Assembly (NCBI GenBank): GCA_036835375.1
Contig: DAITMB010000010.1
Coordinates: forward strand, 1 to 64,000
Direction: 5' to 3'
Origin: JANQTF01 sp036835375
GTDB lineage: Bacteria; Bacteroidota; Bacteroidia; J057
DNA length: 64,000 nt
The position numbers and the translations under genes were made by a program. Positions 9,015-17,846 of this stretch are shown here, one piece after another (the stretch's first letter is position 1; each line of letters opens with the position of its first letter). A model generated the notes under the pieces. That model saw nothing but the letters and a program-made list of their open reading frames with translations, was not told where the DNA came from and made no database searches.

Positions 9015-10706
9015 TCATTTGCCCAGAAGCGCCTGATACCGGGCCTGATCTTGGATCACGGATACAGCCTCTTGGATGTCGGGATCAAACATAAATCCAG
9101 ACTCCAGCAGCCCTTGCTTATAATAATACCGTGACACAATCGCTTGCCGAAGTACCTCAGTAAGTCTCTTTTGATGCCTTTCGAGGTCTTTTACTTTCTG
9201 AGATTCCAGATTGTTGCGCAGCGCTTGAAGCTCGTTCTGAAGGCTTTTGTCAAAGCCATCGGTCGCCATTGCTTTTTCGAGCTTCTCTAGGTCTCCCTCG
9301 GAGCTTGTGCGAAATTCAAACCCACGTTGCCGCACGAAGGTTACAAAATCTGAGTACACTGCAGGACTCACCTGAAAGTCTCTCGGCGGGGCAATGCTAT
9401 CATTTTCCGCCGCAAACTTCGTCACAAAGTCGAACAGCACCCCCTGCTCCTTCAAGGCGCGGACGATGGGCAAGTCCTTTTCTCCCTCCACCACGACATC
9501 AGGCAGGATGCCACCGCCGTCATAGACAATTCGTCCATTTTTGGTCTCAAAAGCTTGCCGAGCACTGTCGGGTGCGATGCCCGGCGTACCATCGGCATTG
9601 CGATGAGCGTAGTCCAATGACTGGATGCAGCGACCGCTGGGAATGTAATAGCGGGCGATGGTGATCTTCATCTGAGTATTGTAGGACAGCGGGCGCACAT
9701 TTTGGACAAGGCCCTTGCCATAGCTTCGGCGACCTAAGATCACCCCGCGATCCATGTCTTGGAGCGCACCGGAGACGATCTCTGAAGCGCTGGCGCTGGA
9801 TTCATCAATCAGCACTACCACAGGAATTTCAGTGTCGAGCGCGGGCATGTTGGTAGAGAAGCGCTGGTTTGAAGAGGAGGTGCGCCCTTTCATCGCGGTG
9901 ATGTAGGTGCCTTGTGGCAGAAATACATTGCACACATTGACTGCTTCATCCAACCGGCCTCCGGGATTTCCTCTGAGGTCGAGTACAACGCCCTTCAGCT
10001 CAGGATGATCTTTTTTGAGGTTTTTGAGGGCTGAGGCGACTTCATTGCCAGCACTTCCCATGAAATTATTCAAAAGAATATAGCCGATATTGTCTGTCAC
10101 AATGTCCGAAAAGGGCACATTTTCCTGTTGTGTCTCATTTCCTCCTCGCGTCATGGTGATGATGCGTGGCGTGGGATCACCCGCGCGAAGGATGTGAACG
10201 GTGATTTCGGTACCTGACTCTCCTTGAAGGAGATTTTTTGCCTCCTCCACGGTCCTTCCCTTAGGTCCCACCAGCTCATCGTCAATCTGAATGAGCTGAT
10301 CTCCTACGCGAATACCAGCTTGATCAGCAGGACCGCCCTGATACAATTCCAGCACAAGCGCCAGGTCGCCACGACTACCAATCTCTGCCCCGATGCCACT
10401 AAGCTGGCCAGAGTTGAGCACCATGCTCTGCTCAATCATGCTCTCCGGGAAAAAGTTGGTATAAGGATCCAAACTCTCGAGCATGGCATTGATGCCCGTC
10501 TGCATCATGTTCGTGGGGTTGGTATCATCGACATACACCTCATTGACTTCGGTGAACACTTTGCCGAAAATGTCCATGTTGCGAGAAATATCGAAATACT
10601 TGTCAGCACCACGAAAACCCACTAGAAGCAACGCGCTGAGTCCCAGTACCCACCAGAGACGCTTAGGCTGAAAGAAAGCTGGATAATGACGGAGTCGTGA
10701 AAACAT
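9015..10706 (-). CDS. S41-family C-terminal processing (tail-specific) protease with PDZ domain
   Basis: 563 residues from the ATG at 10706. I prefer this start to the upstream in-frame ATG at 10787 because it puts a basic stretch and membrane anchor (LWWVLGLSALLLVGF) right at the N-terminus. Order: anchor (about 18-31), N-terminal helical region, PDZ domain (about 95-185) with LSGIGAEIG and GIRVGDQLIQIDD, then the S41 core with LDLRGNPGG (242-250), catalytic Ser304 in SSASASE and Lys331 in SYGKG. CtpA/Prc enzymes cut periplasmic proteins from exposed C-termini. The C-terminal 150 residues are helical. The substrate is unknown. The gene stands alone between hslU and a long non-coding stretch. 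Confidence 0.9.
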   Translation of the reverse strand: MFSRLRHYPAFFQPKRLWWVLGLSALLLVGFRGADKYFDISRNMDIFGKVFTEVNEVYVDDTNPTNMMQTGINAMLESLDPYTNFFPESMIEQSMVLNSGQLSGIGAEIGSRGDLALVLELYQGGPADQAGIRVGDQLIQIDDELVGPKGRTVEEAKNLLQGESGTEITVHILRAGDPTPRIITMTRGGNETQQENVPFSDIVTDNIGYILLNNFMGSAGNEVASALKNLKKDHPELKGVVLDLRGNPGGRLDEAVNVCNVFLPQGTYITAMKGRTSSSNQRFSTNMPALDTEIPVVVLIDESSASASEIVSGALQDMDRGVILGRRSYGKGLVQNVRPLSYNTQMKITIARYYIPSGRCIQSLDYAHRNADGTPGIAPDSARQAFETKNGRIVYDGGGILPDVVVEGEKDLPIVRALKEQGVLFDFVTKFAAENDSIAPPRDFQVSPAVYSDFVTFVRQRGFEFRTSSEGDLEKLEKAMATDGFDKSLQNELQALRNNLESQKVKDLERHQKRLTEVLRQAIVSRYYYKQGLLESGFMFDPDIQEAVSVIQDQARYQALLGK

Positions 10707-11113
10707 AGATACTCGATCGAAAGAGAAAAAGGACGAAGAGGGAAAAGACTGGCTATTGGCGAAAATGGGAACAGAATGTTGACTCAAAGAGCCAAAAGCT
10801 TACATCAAAAACAGATTTTCGTGAATATCCCAACTCTCTTTCCCTTTTTTGGAAATCAAATGCTTTACCAAGTTAACGTGAGCTACGATGGGGTTGGGCA
10901 TTAATCTACTTTGTCAAGTGGTCCGCATTTTCAGGCTATCAATATTCGCCTTGTTATGTGGAGTTGCCTGTAGCCCCCCTGTTGTGATACATCCTTGAGG
11001 CAAACTCATAGAATGCTTGGGAAGATAGAGAAAAAATTCTGGAGATTGGTTCACTAAACCATATCGACACAACATCCTTTCCACCCTTCCTTGACATCAT
11101 CCTTATCACATTT
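10707..11113. other. Non-coding divergent region, 407 bases
   Basis: It lies between the start of the processing protease (-) and the secreted orphan (+), so it must hold both promoters. I see no exact TAnnTTTG box on either strand, no strong hairpin and no convincing reading frame. Confidence 0.5.
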
Positions 11114-11653
11114 ATGAGCCGGCTATTCCCCCCCTTTCAATGGCTAAAGGTCGTCTTTTGCTTTGCATTTTTACTTCCTTCATTCGTTGCCCAAGCGCAG
11201 GTTTCCCCTGTAAGGCCCGGTGCCACCAAACAAGAGATTCGACGTGAATACGCAGGGCGCTGGGGCTCACAGGGATATCGACTGCAAGAATCGAATGATG
11301 CCAAGTGGTTGATTATCAACGAGGACAGCGCGAATTATCGAGCCAAAATCACAGTAGAATTTGATGGGGACAGATCCAAGCGCGTTCTCACTGAATGGAC
11401 TGGATTGGACTCTACCTATCGATTCACTATGCTGGGTTGGTATGAGATGCAAGTTGAGGCACTCGACGCTAATGCGAGGTACCAGCGTGACCGTGACTTA
11501 GAAGCCAAGTTGGTGGGCAGCTTTCGAGATACTTTTGCCAAAGCAGCTGTCTTTGCTACCGAGGACCAGTCCCACCGATACGTGTTGCTGCTGCATGCGA
11601 CGAAAGAAGGAGCATTTTTCTCTCACCTTGAGCAGGCTTATTTCTGGGAGTAA
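11114..11653 (+). CDS. Secreted protein of unknown function
   Basis: 179 residues that I do not recognise. A signal peptide is clear: hydrophobic VVFCFAFLLPSFVAQAQ with likely cleavage after AQA near residue 28. The mature part is about 150 residues, mixed charged and aromatic, predicted mainly beta by eye, with no cysteine pairs or known motif. One stretch, ITVEFDGDRSKRVLTEW, looks like alternating strands. It stands alone between divergent and convergent neighbours, so context gives no clue. A soluble periplasmic or surface-associated role is the most that can be inferred. Confidence 0.65.
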   Translation: MSRLFPPFQWLKVVFCFAFLLPSFVAQAQVSPVRPGATKQEIRREYAGRWGSQGYRLQESNDAKWLIINEDSANYRAKITVEFDGDRSKRVLTEWTGLDSTYRFTMLGWYEMQVEALDANARYQRDRDLEAKLVGSFRDTFAKAAVFATEDQSHRYVLLLHATKEGAFFSHLEQAYFWE

Positions 11654-11726
11654 AGGAAGGATAAGCGCTGACAGCTAAAAACCATCCTCCTTACAATCCA
11701 AAAATCCAACCCCTCTTAGCAATGTC

Positions 11727-12419
11727 TCAGTGCCCCTCTTTGAGTAGCTCTGGATACTTGGCTTGAAACCGCTTGAGGCGAGGGATCGACACTGCCTGGA
11801 TGTATCCACTTGTGGGGTTGAGCGCTTCGTAGTTTTGGTGATAAGCTTCTGCCTTCCAAAATTTCTTAAAAGCAGTAATTTCTGTCACAATGCTTCCGGG
11901 CTCGAATTCGCCCGTTTCATACAACTGCTTGACGTATGCTTCGATAAGGGCCTTTTCGGTCTCATTCTGATAGAAGGCCACAGAGCGATATTGGGCGCCG
12001 CGATCGGGGCCTTGGCGGTGATATGTCGTAGGGTCTTGCGAACCAAAAAACACCTTAAGTAAGGTCGGATAATCCACGACGCTTGAATCGTAATAGACCT
12101 CTACCGCTTCAGCGTGGGAAGTTCTTCCCGCAGACACTTCTTGGTAGCGTGGATTAGACTCTGTGCCACCGGAATAACCGGAGACAGCCTCTTCGACGCC
12201 TTTTACCGACTCAAAAATGGCCTCTACACACCAGAAGCAGCCACTCGCAAAGTAGGCTTTGTGTAGTCCATCCAGATCTTGCTGCGACTTGGTCACACGC
12301 GTGCGGGATTCCGACGATTTCGCCTGAGAACTAGTTTGGCTACAAGCAGGAAATGCCATCAAGGTCAAGGCAACAGCTGCGCCCCAACTCAGTAGGGATT
12401 TAGATTGGAAAAGGGACAT
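11727..12419 (-). CDS. msrA: Peptide methionine sulfoxide reductase MsrA, predicted lipoprotein
   Basis: 230 residues. A lipoprotein signal ends in MAFPAC with Cys26 as the lipidated residue, followed by a serine/lysine-rich linker and the MsrA domain from about residue 54. The catalytic motif GCFWCVEA places the nucleophile at Cys61. The family blocks GYSGG, YDSSVVDYPTLLKVF and YHRQGPDRGAQYRS are intact. MsrA reduces methionine-S-sulfoxide in proteins. The signal predicts action outside the cytoplasm, repairing envelope proteins. MsrB is not fused and not in the window. Confidence 0.93.
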   Translation of the reverse strand: MSLFQSKSLLSWGAAVALTLMAFPACSQTSSQAKSSESRTRVTKSQQDLDGLHKAYFASGCFWCVEAIFESVKGVEEAVSGYSGGTESNPRYQEVSAGRTSHAEAVEVYYDSSVVDYPTLLKVFFGSQDPTTYHRQGPDRGAQYRSVAFYQNETEKALIEAYVKQLYETGEFEPGSIVTEITAFKKFWKAEAYHQNYEALNPTSGYIQAVSIPRLKRFQAKYPELLKEGH

Positions 12420-12624
12420 AGAAAATAGGGTTGATGATGGGATACATCAACGAATGGCGTTCTTGGAAAGTTTTCGGGGAAGACCCTATTGGTCTGGAAA
12501 GCGACGTTGAGCCAATTTTATTGAGATTCTCAACTGCAAACGGTTGAAAAAGCCTGTTTTCATGCACCGTTCCGGCGTGGAGACCTACCCTGGCCGGGTG
12601 GACAACAGGACGCAAAATGTTTGC

Positions 12625-13554
12625 TCAGGATTGGTTGACCTTGTTGTAGGTAGCCATGTTGGATGGGTCGATGGCCTCCATGATTTGCAAAAACTCGCTT
12701 TTCTCGTTGGTAAAGGCCCCCTGATAGACCTTGACCAGTTCATCCCTTTTTGAATTGAGGAAAGCACGGATCAACATCAGGATAGGATCTTGCTGGTGCA
12801 GTCGCTGAATGTCTTTTAGCGCAGAGGTGATGGCCTTTCGCCCTTGTGCGGGAGAACTTTCCATCATATCTAAGCCTTGTCGGTGATACTTGTACATGGC
12901 TTCGTGAAAGGAGCGATAGCGGCTATTTTGGAGATTTTCTACCAACCAATAGCGGTTTTGATTGCTTTCATTGGATCGCCAACCCGACTCCGCCGCTGCA
13001 CTCCCGGCGAGGCCGACGATCTCCTGCGCTTTGCGAATGTACATATCTCCACCGGAGGGCGAATAGCTATCATAATCCATCGCCAAGATGATGTAGGCAT
13101 AGAAATTCAGCAGGGCTGTGAGATTGTCGGTAAAGTTATTTTCGACGAATTGCAGCGGCTGAAATTGGATATAAGTGAAGCTAAATCGTTCATCACTGTG
13201 ATTGAGCAACAGCGTTTCGTAGCTGGTGTTGAACACGGGGCGATAGACCTGAAGATTGAGTCGGCAGACGAATTGATCGGGCGCAGGACGTGAGTTGACG
13301 ACGATCTGCATGTTGGCACGGATCCTTTCTGTCCCCTCAAATTTATCGGAAGTCCATTGCTGAAAATTCATGTATCGCGAAATCGCTTGCTGAAGGTCGT
13401 CAAACACACTCTTGTCGCTCTGTATCTGTGTGGCATCAATCGACACATTGATGAGGAGCTCTTGTGCGCAAAGGTGAGCTGAGCCTGCGGACAGGATGGC
13501 TAGCATGGCACAGATGCGGATGGAAAGTCGGAGAGATGGCAGCAGGTTTTTCAT
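12625..13554 (-). CDS. DUF4835 family secreted protein
   Basis: 309 residues from the ATG at 13554, chosen because a signal peptide (ending in AGSAHLCAQE) follows directly; the frame extends upstream but overlaps coaBC. The mature N-terminus QELLINVSID, then a long alpha/beta domain with ILAMDYDSYSPSGGDMY, matches DUF4835, a family largely confined to Bacteroidota and commonly placed next to coaBC. No biochemical role is known. The 22-base gap after coaBC indicates one transcript. It is predicted periplasmic or outer-membrane associated. Confidence 0.82.
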   Translation of the reverse strand: MKNLLPSLRLSIRICAMLAILSAGSAHLCAQELLINVSIDATQIQSDKSVFDDLQQAISRYMNFQQWTSDKFEGTERIRANMQIVVNSRPAPDQFVCRLNLQVYRPVFNTSYETLLLNHSDERFSFTYIQFQPLQFVENNFTDNLTALLNFYAYIILAMDYDSYSPSGGDMYIRKAQEIVGLAGSAAAESGWRSNESNQNRYWLVENLQNSRYRSFHEAMYKYHRQGLDMMESSPAQGRKAITSALKDIQRLHQQDPILMLIRAFLNSKRDELVKVYQGAFTNEKSEFLQIMEAIDPSNMATYNKVNQS

Positions 13555-13576
13555 GAGAGGGTACAAGTTGAAATGG

Positions 13577-14779
13577 TCATTCGCCCAGTGAGGCTTCAGG
13601 CAGGAGGGTAGAAATTTTGTCCCAAATGGATTGGGCCACGGCTCCCTTTGACTGGATGGGGAGTCGCTCAATGTTACCTTTAGCATCTAAAAGGGTAACG
13701 ACATTGGTGTCATAGCCAAAGCCTGCTCCTGGGTCCTCCAGCGTATTCAAAACTATGAGATTCAGGCGCTTTTTAAGCAACTTATTTTGCGCGTGGGCTA
13801 ACCCGTCCTGGGTTTCCAGCGCAAACCCCACCAAAATTTGCTTTTCGGGCTTATGTTCCCCAAGATACATCAGGATGTCCTGAGTACGTGCTAATTCCAG
13901 GGTCAATTCGCCATCTCCTTTTTTCATTTTTTGTGCTTCAGTTCGTGCAGGTGTATAGTCTGCCACTGCCGCCGCCTTGATAATAACGTCTTGGATGTCG
14001 GCTCTGGTGCGCACCGCCTCAAACATCTCTGCTGCGCTTGTCACAGCTACCATCGTCATGCCGGAAGGAACTGGAAGGGCTGTAGGACCAGACACAAGGG
14101 TCACTTCCGCCCCGAGGTCCCGAGCAGTGGTGGCCAAGGCGTAGCCCATTTTACCAGAAGAGTGATTGGTGAGGTATCGCACTGGATCAATGGCCTCACG
14201 CGTAGGGCCTGCCGTCACCAGTACCCTCCGACCACGGAGCGGACCTGGTCTCAGATGGCGGAGGACCTGGTCAAAGATCTCTTCTGGTTCCAGCATTCTG
14301 CCAGGACCTTCTAGCCCGGAAGCGAGGTAGCCCTGACCTACGGGAAGAACACTGACACCGATCTCGTTCAATCGGCGGAGATTCGCGCTGGTTTGAGGAT
14401 GGATATACATATCTGCATCCATCGCAGGGGCAACAATCACAGGACATCTTGCTGCGAGATACACCGCTGTAAGGGCATTGTCACAAAGTCCGTGGGCCAT
14501 TTTGGCCAGAGTATTGGCTGTGGCAGGTGCCACGACCATGAGGTCGGACTCTGTACCCAAGGCCACATGCTCCGACCAACCCGATTCCCAAAGGCCGCTG
14601 AACACAGGCTGCCCAGACAAGGTGCTCAGCGTGAGCTCTCCTACAAATTGCTTCACAGAAGGCGTCACAACCACCTTCACCTCGGCCCCTGCTTTTTTTA
14701 ACAAGCGGAGCAGAATCACGGATTTATAAGCAGCAATACTGCCCGAAATTCCAAGAATGATCTTTTGATGCTGGAGCAT
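13577..14779 (-). CDS. coaBC: Bifunctional phosphopantothenoylcysteine decarboxylase / phosphopantothenate-cysteine ligase
   Basis: 400 residues from the ATG at 14779; an upstream in-frame ATG would only add a non-homologous leader. The N-terminal CoaC flavoprotein has GISGSIAAYKS (10-20), the active-site His71 in EHVALG, and PAMDADM (118-124), where E. coli has Asn in place of the first Asp. The C-terminal CoaB domain has VTAGPTREAIDPVRYLTNHSSGKMG, including the catalytic Lys region. The two halves add cysteine to phosphopantothenate and then decarboxylate it, two steps of CoA synthesis. panB, acting earlier in the same pathway, is at 22505. Confidence 0.95.
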   Translation of the reverse strand: MLQHQKIILGISGSIAAYKSVILLRLLKKAGAEVKVVVTPSVKQFVGELTLSTLSGQPVFSGLWESGWSEHVALGTESDLMVVAPATANTLAKMAHGLCDNALTAVYLAARCPVIVAPAMDADMYIHPQTSANLRRLNEIGVSVLPVGQGYLASGLEGPGRMLEPEEIFDQVLRHLRPGPLRGRRVLVTAGPTREAIDPVRYLTNHSSGKMGYALATTARDLGAEVTLVSGPTALPVPSGMTMVAVTSAAEMFEAVRTRADIQDVIIKAAAVADYTPARTEAQKMKKGDGELTLELARTQDILMYLGEHKPEKQILVGFALETQDGLAHAQNKLLKKRLNLIVLNTLEDPGAGFGYDTNVVTLLDAKGNIERLPIQSKGAVAQSIWDKISTLLPEASLGE

Positions 14780-14964
14780 GATAAGAAGGCGATCTGGCAA
14801 GGGAAAGAATCTTGACCAAGGGATTAGGAATAGAAAGACCATCACAAATGGCTCTTTCTGGCTTACAAAAATAAAAAATAGCGAGCCGAAAAGACTCGCT
14901 ATAAAACATCATGACTGCCTACGAAGGGCGAGACTTTCCAAAAAAGGAAGGGAAGAGCTGCGGG

Positions 14965-15273
14965 CTACACATCCTCTTCGTGTGGGTCACGAACGTAGAT
15001 TTCTTCTGCAAAGAATTCTTCCAAAGAAGTTTGAGAAGGCTTGGGTTTGCGCTCGTAGGTCCGGCTGATTTCGATCTGCTCCTTGTTTTCCATGACTTCC
15101 TCAAGGTTGTCATAGGCAGGCGCAAATTCGGAGAGCTTACCTGCAAGTTCTTCCTTTATGTCTAAGGTGATCTGGTTGGCGCGTTTTCCCACAACCATCA
15201 GGGACTTGTAGAGGTTGCCGGACTTGTTGCCGAACTTCTCGATATCGATAGGAAGGAAAGATTTTTCGATCAT
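14965..15273 (-). CDS. rpoZ: DNA-directed RNA polymerase omega/Rpb6-like subunit
   Basis: 102 residues from the ATG at 15273. The segment KSGNLYKSLMVVGKRANQI (about 18-36) is the helix pair that wraps around the beta-prime C-terminus in omega/Rpb6 proteins. The C-terminal half is acidic and variable. Its place between bamD and coaBC is the usual one for this subunit in Bacteroidota, which supports the call despite low similarity to the E. coli omega. It helps assemble and stabilise the polymerase. The longer frame starting at 15372 has no supporting homology. Confidence 0.8.
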   Translation of the reverse strand: MIEKSFLPIDIEKFGNKSGNLYKSLMVVGKRANQITLDIKEELAGKLSEFAPAYDNLEEVMENKEQIEISRTYERKPKPSQTSLEEFFAEEIYVRDPHEEDV

Positions 15274-15396
15274 GATCGGTAGGATGGTAGGTAAATAGCT
15301 GAGACAGGGGGCAAAACAACAAAAATCAAACGAGGTACGCAACAAAACGTTGTGCAGTCTGGCGACGAACACGTAAGATCGGCACGTGTCGAGGCA

Positions 15397-16230
15397 TCAA
15401 AGATTGGAAATATCGGCGGATAGCTTACCTAAGACCTCTTTCGTTTTGGCATACAGCTTTTCTGATTCCTTTTTATACAAACTATTGGGATACCTCAGAA
15501 TAAATTCTTCATATAGATCGATGGCATCCAAATAGCGGTTTCTTTGCTTGTCAATGACACTTTGTTCAGCGAGCAGCACTGCAGATTTAAATTCTAAGAA
15601 TTCTGCCTCTTCCCGATAGCGCGAGTCTGGAAATTCTGAGACGAAAACACGATAGCTCGTCACTGCCGCTTTATAGTTTTCAATCCGGTAGTAGAGGTTC
15701 GCTGTTTCGAAGTCCTTCAAGGCAAGTTTTTCTCGCATGGTTCCGATCAGCGTTGTCGCTTCTTCTACTTTCTCGTGCCGTGGATAGGAGTTAATAAATA
15801 GCTGGAACTGATCAATGGCTTTTTTACTGAATTCTTGATCGCGGTAGTAAGGTGCCGACTCCAACACGTAGCAGTAGCCGACCATGAAAGCGCACTCTGC
15901 CGTTCGAGGCTCATTGGGGTATAGTTTGGCAAATTGCTCGAAGTAGTAACCGCCGATAATGTAAAACCCACAGTTATACTTCGCATAGGCGTAGGTATAT
16001 AGCACATCCTTAGCCCTGGGCTGTCCACGATAAGCTGCCTGAAGCTCCTCCAATAGGTAGCTTGCCTTGTCGCAGTCCCCTTGTCGGAAATAATAAAATG
16101 CAGCGGAATCTTTTTCGACGAGGTTTCCTTTGCGGGAATACTGGTTGTACTTCTTCAATTCCGGCGAGCAGGAAGCGAGAGCAGCCAGCGCTATCAGGGC
16201 CATAAGGGCAGAGAAGATGTTCCTTTTCAT
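15397..16230 (-). CDS. bamD: Outer membrane protein assembly factor BamD
   Basis: 277 residues from the ATG at 16230. A lipoprotein signal ends in LAALASC (Cys21). Tetratricopeptide-like helical pairs follow: AFYYFRQGDCDKASYLLEEL, YYFEQFAKLYPNEPRTAECAFMVGYCYV, AIDQFQLFINSYP, ENYKAAVTSYRVFVSEFPDSRYREEAEFL, and AIDLYEEFILRYPNS. This is the BamD/YfiO pattern with NPEP-like ends to each repeat. BamD is the essential lipoprotein partner of BamA in inserting outer-membrane barrels. It heads the minus-strand block bamD-rpoZ-coaBC-DUF4835-msrA. Confidence 0.92.
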   Translation of the reverse strand: MKRNIFSALMALIALAALASCSPELKKYNQYSRKGNLVEKDSAAFYYFRQGDCDKASYLLEELQAAYRGQPRAKDVLYTYAYAKYNCGFYIIGGYYFEQFAKLYPNEPRTAECAFMVGYCYVLESAPYYRDQEFSKKAIDQFQLFINSYPRHEKVEEATTLIGTMREKLALKDFETANLYYRIENYKAAVTSYRVFVSEFPDSRYREEAEFLEFKSAVLLAEQSVIDKQRNRYLDAIDLYEEFILRYPNSLYKKESEKLYAKTKEVLGKLSADISNL

Positions 16231-16235
16231 TGGAT

Positions 16236-16243
16236 CAAATGTA
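16236..16243 (-). promoter_or_regulatory. Candidate -7 box directly at the bamD start
   Basis: Read on the minus strand this is TACATTTG, an exact TAnnTTTG. It ends only five bases before the bamD ATG, so a transcript from it would be leaderless or nearly so. No clear -33 box lies 18-22 bases upstream, which weakens the call. Confidence 0.3.
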
Positions 16244-16371
16244 CGAATAAATTGCTGGAGCACGTAGAACGAATTCGCTGAAAGGGAGTAGGCTGGAGCT
16301 GCTAGGTAACGGCATGTGATTGCTGACTTCCTTTTGTTTCGCTGTGAAAGTAGCCAAATCGTGGGCCAAGG

Positions 16372-16404
16372 TTGCACATTAGCTGAGGGCAGCGCATATA
16401 TTTG
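16372..16404 (+). promoter_or_regulatory. Candidate promoter for the LptF/G-type permease gene
   Basis: TTG at 16372-16374 and TATATTTG at 16397-16404 are 22 bases apart and match the Bacteroidota promoter exactly. It would give a leader of roughly 190 bases before the GTG at 16604. Confidence 0.5.
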
Positions 16405-16603
16405 AAGACTCATTCACCCCGCAAACAACGAAGCAGGTCCTGACGACCACTTTGAACACAATTGTCAAAAATCCTGCGCGAGACTTTGTTTGCACAAGAA
16501 GCCTCCTCCAAAACGGAAGTTTTGCCTGCTGACTCTCCATTGTGAAATCACTTCTTCGAAAAGCGCCATTCCTTCCTGAACGTCCCATTATCAATTTCGC
16601 CCT

Positions 16604-17677
16604 GTGACCATCATCGACCGATACATCCTCAAGCAATTTTTAGCGACCTTTTTCTTCATCTTGGGGCTGGTCATGATCATTGCTGTGATGGTGGATGTGG
16701 TGGAAAAAATCGACGATTTTGTAGATAAGAAGCCACCATTGCAAGCAGTGATTTTCGATTACTATGCGAACTTCATTCCCTACTGGGGCAATCTCCTGTC
16801 GCCGATTGTAGTCTTCCTTGCAGTCATTTTTTTCACAGCGCGAATGGCGGGTCGCAGCGAGATCATTGCCATTTTGGCCAATGGCGCTGGGTTTTATCGG
16901 CTCATGATGCCCTACCTTGGCACTGGGTTGCTGATTGCCTTGATCGCATTTATTCTCAAAAGTTTCATCATTCCGCTTTCGACCGCCGAGCGCATAGAAT
17001 TTGAATACCAATACCTCCGCAAGCGTCCATATGTCAATAATCGCCACGTCCACAAAAAGATTGCCCAAGACAGTTACCTCTACATCGGCTACTACAATGC
17101 AGCCCGCTCGGAAGGCACGACCGTCAGCATAGAGCAAGTCGAAGATGAAAAGATCCGGGTGAAAATCGACGCCCGAAAAATGTCATGGGTCGATAGCCTT
17201 CAGCATTGGGAACTCAGGGATGTGCGCGTTCGGAGGATCAATGACTTGGAAGAAAATCTGTTGTTTGTCCCCAAGATCGACACTACGTTCCTCCTCACCC
17301 CGGATGACATCTACGTCAAGGACCAAAAAGCCGAGACCATGACCCTACCGGAGCTGATCCACTACATTGATTTGGAGGAAATGCGCGGTTCCGACATTCT
17401 GCGCTCCCTCTATATTGAGCGACATCGACGCTATTCTGATCCCGTGGCGCTCATCATTCTCACCCTCATCGGCTTCGCCATGTCCACCCGAAAGACGCGG
17501 GGGGGCATAGCCCTTCAAATTGGGATTGGGCTGGCGATCTGTTTCCTGTATGTGGCTTTGCTGGTGATGGGGCAGGCATTCGTTGACGTTGATTTTCCCG
17601 CATTCGTGGGCGTTTGGCTTGCCAACCTGATGTTTTTACCCATTGCGGTTATATTGCTGCTCGTCGTGCCCAAATAA
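16604..17677 (+). CDS. LptF/LptG family lipopolysaccharide export permease
   Basis: 357 residues starting at GTG; the first residues MTIIDRYILKQFLATFFF are the canonical N-terminus of the YjgP/YjgQ family, which fixes the start. Transmembrane segments fall at about 12-33, 62-80, 95-120 and three more in the C-terminal 90 residues. The periplasmic beta-jellyroll domain lies between about 130 and 270. This family forms the LptB2FG complex that extracts lipopolysaccharide from the inner membrane. Whether it is LptF or LptG cannot be decided from one copy. lpxB and waaA in the same window act upstream of it. Confidence 0.88.
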   Translation: MTIIDRYILKQFLATFFFILGLVMIIAVMVDVVEKIDDFVDKKPPLQAVIFDYYANFIPYWGNLLSPIVVFLAVIFFTARMAGRSEIIAILANGAGFYRLMMPYLGTGLLIALIAFILKSFIIPLSTAERIEFEYQYLRKRPYVNNRHVHKKIAQDSYLYIGYYNAARSEGTTVSIEQVEDEKIRVKIDARKMSWVDSLQHWELRDVRVRRINDLEENLLFVPKIDTTFLLTPDDIYVKDQKAETMTLPELIHYIDLEEMRGSDILRSLYIERHRRYSDPVALIILTLIGFAMSTRKTRGGIALQIGIGLAICFLYVALLVMGQAFVDVDFPAFVGVWLANLMFLPIAVILLLVVPK

Positions 17678-17820
17678 GGAATTTTCTACAGCATCGCTGC
17701 GCTCCTGTTTCGATGTTTACTCCAAGCAAAAGTTAAAGAGCAACAGAACAGTATGGGTGCCGAGTTGGATCATCTGATTTCTTCTATTTATTTTTCATCG
17801 AATCAGCTTTTCGAACCCCC

Positions 17821-17834
17821 TGATTTCGAAATCA
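17821..17834. promoter_or_regulatory. 14-base perfect palindrome just upstream of the GT-C-like gene
   Basis: TGATTTCGAAATCA is perfectly self-complementary and ends 12 bases before the ATG at 17847. It has no loop, so it would suit a dimeric DNA-binding protein better than an RNA hairpin. It could be chance. Confidence 0.3.
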
Positions 17835-17846
17835 TTTCTTCCTAAG

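Larger units (their letters stand above)
16231..16603. other. Non-coding divergent region between bamD and the LptF/G-type gene, 373 bases
   Basis: No plausible gene. It contains promoter-like boxes for both directions, listed separately, and no strong hairpin. Confidence 0.5.
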
